NCBI GenBank assembly: GCA_964017235.1
Contig: OZ024931.1
Span: forward strand, 120,167,530 to 120,231,529
DNA length: 64,000 bases
Direction of reading: 5' to 3'
DNA from: Sabellastarte sp. h YS-2021
Taxonomy: Eukaryota; Annelida; Polychaeta; Sabellida; Sabellidae
A model generated the notes under the pieces. The model worked only from the letters and a program-made list of their open reading frames with translations. It did no database searches and was not told where the DNA came from. The number at the start of each line of letters is the position of its first letter. Within the stretch, counting starts at the first letter, position 1. A program made the translations under genes and the position numbers. This document shows positions 33,545 through 43,407 of the stretch, piece by piece.

Positions 33545-33660
33545 AGAAGGCATCGGGCCAGTATTATACGTCTTTTTTTTCTTGGATGTTGGCCAGATGC
33601 CACAGCCATCCAAGATAGCAATCAGTTCCACATGATAAGCTATTGTATTGCAATAAAATT
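33545..33660. repeat. Solo right end of a B-family DIRS element
   Basis: GAAGGCATCGGGCCAGTATT, TTGGATGTTGGCCAGATGCC, CACATGATAAGCTATTGTAT, ending GCAATAAAAT. Matches the B1 and B2 right termini; no coding part is attached on the left. Confidence 0.7.
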
Positions 33661-34001
33661 TCAAATAGGTAAATGAAATCTTTATAAGTTAATACTTTAC
33701 CTAATGGACAGGAGAGGCCTTGCCAACTGACCCCACAATCATCTTATTTAGGGTCAATCAAGGTTAGATGGACGAAAAAGAAGCTACAACATCACATCCT
33801 CTGGCAAGGAAGGAAGTACTGCATGCCATAAAGTGAATGATGGCAACCAGGCCGGTCTTGTTGGTAGAGACACAGGACGTCTTGTTCTGATGTTTGGTGA
33901 TTTGGGCTGGAACCTGCAATATAGCTAATTGTCCATTAGGTAAGGTATGAAACTTGTAAAAATTTAATTTTCCTATTAAATTTGCAATTTTATTACAAAC
34001 A
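33661..34001. mobile_element. Short DIRS-terminus element (A-like)
   Basis: A ~340-bp unit with inverted ends: TTATAAGTTAATACTTTACC then TAATGGACAG on the left, and GTCCATTAGGTAAGGTATGA ... TTAAATTTGCAATTTTATT on the right. These resemble the outer end of A2 and its complement. The interior keeps GACGAAAAAGAAGCTAC and CAGGCCGGTCTTGTTGG, words of the A-family inverted repeat. It could be a non-autonomous derivative made only of terminal sequence, or a collapsed remnant. Confidence 0.5.
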
Positions 34002-36649
34002 AGGAAGACTTTCAAAAATGTCAAAGTCAAAATTTATGCTTTCCTTTGGAGAATAATGAGTCAGTGTTCCATCCTTTCCAATATAACTTGCACATCTTTC
34101 AAACTAAAGGCTGTATACCCCTCAGTTAGAAGATTTACTTGGCAGTGGAACCACCTCCCAGGATGTCTCATATCTTCTGAGATTTGGTGTATCTATGTTT
34201 GATGTGCATGGCCACTGAAGGGACATGGTGTTTAACAGTAGGACTTAGTAATAGCAGGACTACAGTAATACAGACACTAATCACCGAGAGGCAACCACCT
34301 TTAATCTCAACTCATCTTTGGTAGCCATCAGATGAACACGTGCTACTAGAATGAGTCGCAACCTTATATAAACCATGAACCATGCTTTCAGTTACTGTGT
34401 AAAAATTTATCTGCAGCAGGTCACTGAAACAGCCGACAGGGATGGAGACACACATGTAAAAAGACAGAGACTGAGGGTGAATGATGGGTAAGGCTTCAGA
34501 ATCAGAAATTATAAACATTTAAAAACTCCCGTAGGACGATCACATCAGACAGTAGTCTGACAGTAGTAGCAGGGCTTTTTGTCAAATACCTATAACCATC
34601 TGTTATACCACCTGTAGTGTGAAAGGGGGGTTAGGGCCACACAACTACTGAAGTATATTATCACAAGCAATTCCTTGAATCTCTGATTACCTTTCATGCA
34701 TCTTACTGTTCAACACAATGTTGGTAACATTTTAACAGGAAGTTACTAGATCAATTTTACAAATTGTATAATGTCACATGAAAAAAAATTATTAAAAAAA
34801 TTACAATGAACTGTTGCAAAAAGCAGAAAACTTAATGGAAAAGTTGGGAGTTATACCAGACAGTGAAGTATAGCCCTCTCTACAAATGGAGACATTGTAT
34901 TCCACAAGTTTTGTCATGGTGTCTCAGGCTTAAGAAAGTCAGATGGTCTAATGGTTAGGGACTCAGCCTGGTGAAGATATTTAAATCTTGGTAAAGTCAC
35001 AGTTTATCTCTGGTTAGGGAACTGGGAACACAAAGGCATTTGAATTCTGGGAAAGTCAATATATATCTCAAGTTAGTTAATTGGTCAATTATGGGCTTTT
35101 GCATTCTTATAAAGCAATGCTTTACCTGTGGTGTGGTAATTGGGGAAAATAAGGCTTCTAAATTCTGAGAAGGCCACTATTTCTGGTTCGGGAACCAACC
35201 AAGGTCAGGCATGTGAATTTGTCCCTGTTTGGGATTTGTCCATGGTTGGGGAACAGACCAATTTATGGTATATTCTGGTAAATTTACTTGCACAATCTAT
35301 TAAAGCACCTTACAGTTCCATAGCCAGGAGCAATGTTTGTTTTAACTGCTATCATTTTATTCTGTGTTCCTCAGCTATGCTTCAACAGATATCAAGTGCT
35401 GTGAAAGTCTGATTAAATTATATTTAAAATTCCAATGAATGTAATGAAATGCATAATACGAGGCTGACAAATATTCTGGTGGTTTAAGGATGAGCTGGTT
35501 GAATAAAGGTCAAAGTCTGTTTAATAGCTGAAGCCAGGAGAGACAGGAGCGGAACTCGAACCAACAACAGCAGTGAAATGAAGCCATTGAGTCCAACAGT
35601 AAAATGAAAAAAGTATCATGGAGGACTCCTGGTAATGTGACAATTATAGACATGTGTCAGTCATCATTATTAATTACTGGTATTTTTTTCATGCAATATG
35701 TGCTATGGCCGTGATGAATGATGCAAGTAAGAATAACTATTCTCATATTATTCATACATATTTATTGAAATCGGGAATATACATGTAACACAAAAACATT
35801 TAAGGGACCTGTACATGGATTGGGATTTTTCTTTGTGTGACATGAACATAAGCAATTCAATAATTCTAAACCTAAGTGTGACAGTTAATAAAGCATACAA
35901 CAACCTACTTTCTGTAATCTACATTTTCAACACTCTAAGATTAACAATAATAAATAAACAAGCACAAAAATATACATTCAAGTGAAATACACACTACAGA
36001 GTACAGTAGTCGGCATATATTATATGTCTTTACTTTGTATATAAATATATCTATTCATACATATCACACAGAAGAAAAACTAGCACATCACAATTTCATT
36101 GCGACAATTCAGTGGCTTGTCACATAATAATGAAAACATTGAAGCTGCAAATGGCTTTTGTAAGAATTTGACTACTTACAAAATTTAATTTGAATTATGT
36201 ACTAACACGAAAGAAATGAATGCTGTTCTACTTTACACAAAGATAAACAAGTAATAGAATGATGATAACTACTAGTAGAATGACTTATTTATGTCTGTGT
36301 TTGAAAAACAACTGTTCGGATTTTTATCTAAACATTTTCATCAGATCACACACTGGTGTACACTTTGTCTCCATCAGAATATGATTCATACATCAGTAGA
36401 ACCAGATGAGGTTCCATCAGAAAAAACTACAATACAGTAGGTACAGTAAAAATGTGAAATTTGCCAAAGTATGAGAAATTTATCACTTGGAGGGCACCCC
36501 CTTGACATTAAAACAAAATCATCAAAATTTGTGCCAATTTTACATCAAGGGAGACTGGAGGCCTGATACAGTTGCAAAAATCATAAAGGTGTAAGGAATT
36601 TCTCAAATGTCAAGGAAATGAAGAGCTTCCTTACTGGCATATACATATA
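34002..36649. other. AT-rich DNA with no recognised gene
   Basis: No protein family, exon with convincing splice signals, or tandem array was found. Weak ~75-bp repeats occur near 34960-35240 (AATTCTGGGAAAGTC, AATTCTGAGAAGGCC). A tRNA-type B-box-like word (complement of GGTTCGAGTTCC) lies near 35560. Confidence 0.4.
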
Positions 36650-37831
36650 CAGTAGAACCTCTATTAAATGACCCTCTAGTGTTATTCTAGGAATTTCAAA
36701 AAGTGGGGGTGATCCCCATTCACTGCACAAAATGTGGTGGAGGGGCTAAAAACGGCATTATGGTTTTACGTTTTCTAAAGTCACGGTATCTCAAATTCAG
36801 TCACTATACCATCAATTCACACAAAATATGTTGGAAAACCCCACAAAATACTGTGACCTCATGAATATTAATGAGTAGTCCACAAATTCTTCAAGTAAAA
36901 TATTGTTAAAAAAAACCATGGAATCGTCGAATATTTTCTATACATGTATAAATATTCGCGAGGTCTGTAGTCCATGTAGTATCTGATCTTAAATCAGAAA
37001 ATATTGTTAAGAAACCACTTTGAAAATCTGTGACCTCATTAATATTTATCAGTTGTTTGTGAATTTTGATCTTCAAGTAAAATATTTTCTACACATACAT
37101 CGTTGGGAAACCCCACAGCATTCCGTGACCTCCTATAAATTGTGACCTTATTAATATAAATGATTTGTCCATTAATTTTTTTATCTTCAAGTAAAAATTT
37201 TTTCTACACATACATTGTTGGGAAACCCCATAGATACGTAGGGTCAGCACCGGCTTGACTGGCCTGTTGTAGTATTACAATCCAGACTACTGTCACTTAC
37301 CTTTTTCTTGCAGCCATTTTTCATATAACCATCTAGTTTACACTTAATTTTATATTTTTGGGTATAATATGTCTAAATACTGTCTGTAGCACATTATATA
37401 TTTGAGTTATTTCACACATTTAAATGATCACGAAACCACATCGTCAACATGCATCATTCGAAGCGCGGTTCAACAGAAAAATCAAAACCTCCACAAACTC
37501 TTGATTCCTGCAGTGTTTCAAATTTTTAGATCTCTTTTCATTTCATATATTTCCCGCATCGCCTTGTGTACTACGCGGTCTCATATAATTTTTGCATCGC
37601 AGACTCCAAGAAAATCTGCATTTGTAGGCGAATTTGTAGGAGAAAACGCATCCTAGAAGCAACTCTGGACCCTCTATCATCTGAATTTTCCATTATCCAA
37701 CTTTAAACCCACTCTTCCTAACTTCACTTAAACCTGTTATTTTAGCCCTTCTATTTTATGACCTTTCTATTATCCAACCTAACTGTTACCCCCCCCCCCC
37801 CCAAGAGGGTCAGATAATAGAGGTTTCACTC
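36650..37831. mobile_element. Pogo/Tigger-like DNA transposon, non-autonomous
   Basis: Ends are 27-bp imperfect inverted repeats: CAGTAGAACCTCTATTAAAT then GACCCTC on the left, and the complement of GAGGGTCAGATAATAGAGGT then TTCACTC on the right, each flanked by TA. The CAGTAGAACCTC terminus and TA target are typical of pogo/Tigger elements of the Tc1-mariner group. The ~1.2-kb interior has no transposase and contains a threefold repeated word (GTGACCTCATGAATATTAAT) at 36850-37160 and a C-run near 37790. Confidence 0.65.
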
Positions 37832-38426
37832 TATTTCTTTATACTAACTATTTTGAAGATAGCCAGAGCTAGAAGCTTACCTTTTAAGGTATTTCAGGTT
37901 CTACAATTTACAGAGTCTACTGTCATTTGCTTAGACACTGACTATAAATGAAGAAATGCTAAAGAACCAAAACTTGTCTTTTGAAAAGAGAGAGTTTTTC
38001 ATGCAGGTGATATATTGTTTGGATAAATATTAAACATTAGAGCTTTTCCGGCAGATATCAATGTATCTGCTAAAAACCTAGCAATATAATATACAACAAA
38101 GTAGAAGAAGTGAAACTAATGAGTGCAAACTATATAAACCTCTCCTTGTTAAAATATAATGTGTTGTATCTGTGCAGAAAAAGTGTCCCATCTATCTTTA
38201 TAGGAATTACATAATAATATGCATATTACACACATATAGGACATATAGAATAACATCTTGTCTATTTATTGCTTTTATTATTAGTTTATAAGTTATAAGC
38301 ATAAGCAAATCAAATTACTAAAATTAAATATTTTGTTGAAGATACAATAGAACCATTTCTAAAAAACAATCAGTCCATTTTTTTTCATTTTAAACACAAG
38401 GATTTTGTTTTAACAAACAAGAGGAG
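37832..38426. other. AT-rich DNA with no recognised gene
   Basis: Nothing recognised; possibly host intronic sequence between two repeats. Confidence 0.4.
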
Positions 38427-38690
38427 AGTGCCCGTGAATGGGCACTATGTCAGCTGACTGAGTGTTTTTGATTTGTGAAGGTAATAATGAGAGGAAAGCA
38501 TAATTATCAGGGAAAGTGCTGTACAGAAGTACAGTAAATGGTAACTGAACAGCATGTTCAAAAGAAATTCTGAACCTGACAGAAAAAAGGACAAAAAAGT
38601 TGTGCCCTGCAAATGGTATTATGAAGGAAAGTAACAAGGTAACTGTTTAAGTGTAAAGAGTAGGTTAAAACATATTTAAAGAAATAATGC
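38427..38690. repeat. Head of a satellite-A element, copy 2
   Basis: Begins with a hairpin AGTGCCC-GTGAAT-GGGCACT (38427-38446). Shares order and words with 1286-1440, including AAGTTGTGCCCTGCA and GTTTAAGTGTAAAG. It runs into satellite A words (AACATATTTAAAGAAATAAT, GCAAATGCA) before element G1 starts at about 38696. Confidence 0.6.
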
Positions 38691-38695
38691 AAATG

Positions 38696-39759
38696 CAGTA
38701 TCCTCGTACGACCTTGAAAAAGGGGTCCACGGTCAAATCCAACCACACAAAAACATTCCCAGCCCATGATTTCCTATAGGTTGGTTTACCATCCCAAACC
38801 TCTAGGACCAATAATAAGCGAGTTATAAGCACTTTTAAGTTTGGCTGTCCTTATTTGACCTTGAAGGAGGGGTCCAAAGGTTAAATCCGACCACACCAAA
38901 TGATTCCCAGCCCATGATTTCCTGTAGGTTGGTTTACCATCCCAAACCTGTAGGACCAATAACAAGCGAGTTATAAGCAATTTTAAGTTTGGCTATCCTC
39001 AACTGACCTTGAAGGAGGGGTCCAAGGTCAAATCTGACCACACCAAAAGAATCCCAGCCCATGATTTCCTATATGTTGTTTTACCATCCCAAACCTCTAA
39101 GACCAATAATAAGCGAGTTATAAGCACTTTTAAGTTTGGCTATCCTCGTTTGACCTTGAAGAAGAGGTCCAAGATCAAATCGGATCACATCAACAGATTC
39201 CCAGCCCATGATTTCCTATATGTCTGTTTACCATCCCAAACCTCTAGGACCAATAATAAGTGAGTTATAAGCACTTTTAAGTTTGGCTATCCTCATTTGA
39301 CCTTGAAGGAAGGGTCAAATGTCATATCTGACCACACCAAAAGATTCCCAGCCTATGATTTCCTACAAGTTGGTTTACCATCCCAAACCTCTAGGACCAA
39401 TAATAAGGGAGATATAAGCACTTTTCATGACTGACAAAGAAACACCTGTGGCGGCCATCTTGTTTTTCAAACTGAGGCCAAAAATATTCCCAGTCAAGAT
39501 TTTATAATGAGGAACATATCCTGCGAATTTGAGATCTCTACCTATAATACCCTTTCCTCTAGAGGGCCAACAAAAGTCCTTGTTTAAAGTCAAATAAACG
39601 TCCCTGGCGGCCATCTTGTTTTTCAAAAATATTCCCAGGCAACATTTTATGGTTATTAATATATTCTGCAAACTTGAGAAGGCTAGCTATAATATTTTTT
39701 TCATTAGAGCGGTAATGGTGAAATCTCTCTACACACTGCGGCTATCCAGTGGATGCAAT
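38696..39759 (+). mobile_element. Satellite-cored element G1 (Helentron-like)
   Basis: Core of ~148-bp units (38700-39420): TTGACCTTGAAGGAGGGGTC, CAAGGTCAAATCCGACCACA, CCCAGCCCATGATTTCCTAT, AACCTCTAGGACCAATAATA, AGCGAGTTATAAGCACTTTT. Then a ~330-bp tail with two GGCGGCCATCTTGTTTTTCA words and CTCTCTACACACTGCGGC, ending TCCAGTGGATGCA. G2 and G3 share core and tail. It splits satellite A sequence and so is younger than the array. Confidence 0.65.
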
Positions 39760-41562
39760 GATTTACTCAATAGTGAGAACCTGAAAGTAGCTATTGCTCA
39801 GCTATAGCATGACATAGAGGTCTCCAATTTCACTATGATATAACTGACCAAAAATTATGTGAATAACATATTTAAACAAAATACTCTAAATGTAATAGTT
39901 TTCAAGTTACAACTGATTTACTCAAGAGTGATAACCTCAAAGTAGCTATTACTCAGCTATGCAATGAGCTACATGTCTGAATTTTTACTATATTATAGCT
40001 AACCCAAAAGTAGGTGAACAACATATTTAAGCAAAATACTGTAAATGAAATAGTTTTCAAGTTACAACTGATTTACTCAATAGTGAGAACCTGAAAATAG
40101 CTATTGCTCAGCTATGCCATGAGCTATAGGTCTGTAATTTCACTATGTTATAGCTGACCCAAAAGTAGGTGCACAACATATTTTAAAAAATACTCCAAAT
40201 GCAATATTTTTCAAGTTACAATTGATTTACTCAACAGTCAGTACCTGAAAATAGCTATTGCTCAGTTGTGCCATGAGCTACAGGTCTGTAATTTCACTAT
40301 GTTATAGCTGACCCAAAAGTACCTGAATAACATAGTTACACAAATTTCTGTAAATGCAATAGTTTTCAAGTTATAAATGATTTACTCAACAGTGATAACC
40401 TCAAAGTAGCTATTACTCAGCTATGCCATGAGCTACAGGTCTGAAATTTTACTATGTTATAGCTGACCCCAAAATAGATGAATAACATATTGAAACAAAA
40501 TACTGTAAATGCAATAGTTTTCAAGTAGTAAGTGATTTACTCAACAGTGATAACCTAAAAGTAGCTATTACTCAGCTATGCCATGAGCTTCAGGTCTGAA
40601 ATTTTACTATGTTATAGCTGACCCCAAAATAGGTGAATAACATAGGAAACAAAATACTCTAAATGCAATACTTTTCAAGTTATAAGTGATTTACTCAACA
40701 GTGATAACCTAAAAGTAGCTATTACTCAGCTATGCCATGAGCTATAGGTCTGTAATTTCACTATGTTATAGCTGACCCAAAAGTAGGTGAACAACATATT
40801 TTAACAAAATACTCCAAATGCAATATTTTTCAAGTTACAACGGATTTACTCAACATACAGTACCTGAAAATACCTATTGCTCAGTTGTGCCATGAGCTAC
40901 AGGTCTGTAATTTCACTATGTTATAGCTGACCCAAAAGTAGCTGAATAATGTATTTACACAAATTTCTGTAAATGCAATTGTTTTCAAGTTATAAGTGAT
41001 TTACTCAACAGTGATAACCTCAAAGTAGCTATTACTCAGCTATGCCATGAGCTACAGGTCTGAAATTTTACAATGTTATAGCTGACCCCAAAATAGGTGA
41101 ATAACATTGAAACAAAATACTCTAAATGTAATAGTTTTCAAGTTATAAGTGATTTACTCAACAGTGATAACCTAAAAGTAGCTATTACTCAGCTATGCCA
41201 TGAGCTACATGTCTGAAATTTTACTATGTTATAGCTGACCCAAAAGTAGGTGAACAACATATTTAAGCAAAATACTGTAAATGCAATACTTTTCAAGTTA
41301 CAACTGATTTACTCAGTAGTGAGAACCTGAAAATAGCTATTGCTCAGCTATGCCATGAGCTATAGGTCTGTAATTTCACTATGTTATAGCTGACCCAAAA
41401 GTAGGTGAACAACATATTTTAACAAAATACTCCAAATGCAATATTTTTCAAGTTACAACTGATTTACTCAACATACAGTACCTGAAAATAGCTATTGCTC
41501 AGTTGTGCCATGAGCTACAGGTCTGTAATTTCACTATGTTATAGCTGAGCCAAAAGTAGCTA
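39760..41562. repeat. Satellite A with four-monomer higher-order repeat
   Basis: Eleven full monomers of 153-155 bp, with TTCAAG at 39901, 40056, 40210, 40365, 40520, 40674, 40829, 40984, 41137, 41292 and 41447. Variants recur every fourth monomer: 40210/40829/41447 share CAGTACCTGAAAATA and CTCAGTTGTGCC; 40365/40984 share CACAAATTTCTGTAAATGCA and GATAACCTCAAAG; 40520/41137 share GATAACCTAAAAG. The super-period is 617-619 bp. The array continues after DIRS-A1 at 47768. Confidence 0.9.
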
Positions 41563-41607
41563 AATTGCAAATTTTAATTAGTAAATTAAATTTTTATTAG
41601 TTAATAC

Positions 41608-41779
41608 CTTACCTACCAGACGATAGCTATAGCCCGGCGCCAGCCGGTCCCGCCAAACGAAAGAAAAAGACGTCCCGGGTTTCACCCCCGGCAGGACCGG
41701 CACACTACAATCCACTCGCCAGGTGGCCTAGTTCCTGCCTCACTCGCCAGAGGGACGTGACGTCATAGCATCTTTTTCG
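41608..41779. repeat. DIRS-A1 left inverted terminal repeat
   Basis: CTTACCTACCAGACGATAGC ... GTGACGTCATAGCATCTTTT. Near-perfect complement of 47578-47749 (one visible difference, ACTCGCCAG against ACTCACCAG). It contains a palindromic TGACGTCA site near 41757, which also matches the A2 arm apart from point changes. Confidence 0.9.
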
Positions 41780-41835
41780 TCCCTAAGATTGAATGATGAA
41801 GGCTGGAAGCGGGGAAGGCCGGGTGGGAATTTCCC

Positions 41836-41931
41836 GTCTGGTAGTTAAGGTATTAACTAATAAAAATTTAATTTACTAATTAAAATTTGCAATTTCATTG
41901 CGTTAATACATCTTACCTACCAGACGATAGC
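41836..41931. repeat. DIRS-A1 internal complementary region
   Basis: GTCTGGTAGTTAAGGTATTA ... ATTAAAATTTGC complements the left end (41563-41630), and AATTTCATTGCGTTAATACA, TCTTACCTACCAGACGATAG complements the right end (47727-47767). The two halves meet without spacer. This spells the end-to-end junction expected in a circular DNA intermediate. Confidence 0.9.
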
Positions 41932-42057
41932 TAGAATAACTACCCAGTGGAAGGAGGGCAGCCTTCTGAGGATTGGAGAAACTCTTATATTATACCTAGG
42001 TGTGAGGTTCTAGTCCTTTGAGGAGACATGTTAGTCTCAAGGGTAACTAGACCCACC

Positions 42058-42076
42058 TGCCCCCCCCCCCCCCCTT
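42058..42076. repeat. Poly-C tract downstream of the A1 recombinase
   Basis: About 17 uninterrupted C, in the 3' untranslated part of the element. B1 has one in the equivalent position. Confidence 0.7.
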
Positions 42077-42283
42077 TTGACTGCTCTGAGGGGAGGAAGA
42101 GAGTAAGAGTTCAAGTCAATGATTCCCACGGTTAACCTGGAAGAGAGGGAAAGTCCTATACCCAGAGGATCACTCTGAAGTAAAAGACTTTGAGAAGCCA
42201 AGGCCTAGGCTAAAAGTGAGCCTACACCTAAAACTAACTAGTATGTACACTATATATAATTATATACAAAGAAGCTTAGGGGA

Positions 42284-43407
42284 CTAGTGGTGGATTTGCT
42301 GGGCAGCCACCACAGGACCCAAGTGAAAAAGCTCCTTATCTGCCCAGGCAACATCCTTAAGGTAAAATTGTGTAAAGGTGTTGTGGGACTTCCAGTGGCA
42401 TGCTGCTAGAATCTGGTCCAGAGATATGTCACCTTGAAAGGCTTTGGAGGCCGCAAAGGCCCTAACATCATGGGCCTTAACCTGATGTAAGGTCAAGGAA
42501 TCTTGGTCAGAGAGATCATAACACAACACTACTGTTTGTTTGATCCAGGACGAGATAGTGGCAGGAGAGATGTCCTTGTTAAACCCTTGTTTGAATGAAA
42601 CAAAAACTAACTCCTTTCCCGTTCTTAGGTCCTGCGTTTTGTCCAGGTAGTAGCGAAGAGCCCGAACGGGGCAAAGGGATCTGTCTTCCTTTAAAGACTT
42701 ATCCAGAGTGGGGGCTAAGGCTGGAATGACCACAGGGGCCACGCACTCTGGTCCCTCTTTTGCCAAGTGATTTTTCGCCAAGAAGCTTGGTGAAGGGTAG
42801 AGGGAAACTTTGGACCAGTCAGCTTGGTGTCTGATATTTTTGTTTAACCAAGCGTGAATCTCACTCCTGCGTTTTCCTGAAGCCAGGGCTAGGAGAAAAA
42901 CAGTTTTGAAAGTAAGGTGCTTCAGAGAAGCCTTTCTGAGTGGTTCAAAAGGCGCTTTTGTAAGCTGGTGTAAAACCAGGGAGAGGTTCCAAGCAGGAAC
43001 CCCCCGGCGCCCTTTGGGTCTATCTCTGTGAAAACTGTCTAACAGTCTAGTCAAATTTTCATCCTTGCCGACATTAACCGAGGTATTTCCCAGTTTGTCT
43101 GCAATGGCTGACCTGTAACCATCAATAGTGCTGGGCTGGAGATTCTTCTCCTGGAAAAGGTGCAGGAGGAAATCTGCTATTTGTTTTATAGATGGGTTCC
43201 TGAAGTCCACCTGACTTGTTTCACACCATCTGACAAAAACGGCCCACTTCGCTTCGTAGACTGTTCTGGTTGAACGTCTTTGAGGCGCCTCAATTCTTGA
43301 CGCCACTGGGCTAGAGAACCCCTGCTCCTTGATTGTCTGGGCTCTAGGAGCCAGGCATGGAGATTTAGGTTTGTCAGATCCCTGTGACGTGCCTTGTTGA
43401 AAGGTTG
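42284..43407 (-). CDS. DIRS-A1 tyrosine recombinase
   Basis: Catalyses strand exchange between the circular element DNA and the target; acts in the nucleus. Numbering the 340 codons from 43306: an N-terminal core-binding domain (1-110, with TVYEAKWAVFVRWCE and SFHRDRP), then the catalytic domain with SGKRRSEIHAW (Arg at about 147), HDVR (279-282), CHWKSHNTF (Trp 305) and QFYLKD (nucleophile Tyr 315). All key residues are present. The frame is open upstream to about 43407 without any ATG, overlapping the end of the RT frame by about 34 nt and lying +1 to it, so I infer expression by frameshift from pol. It ends with TAG. Similar, broken copies are in A2, B1 and B2. Confidence 0.9.
43373..43379 (-). 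promoter_or_regulatory. Possible +1 frameshift site (ATC TGA C)
   Basis: The RT frame stops at TGA (43374-43376) followed by C. Skipping one base there gives GAC AAA, the open recombinase frame. Stop codons of the UGA-C type are slow to terminate, and +1 shifts at UGA occur in bacterial RF2 and in eukaryotic antizyme genes. The recombinase frame lacks an ATG in the overlap. The assignment is an inference from frame geometry. Confidence 0.4.

Noticed and set aside
34935..34965. A-box-like word GGTCTAATGGTTAGG suggesting a tRNA or SINE
   Set aside because: No B box at the proper distance and no cloverleaf; at most a decayed remnant.
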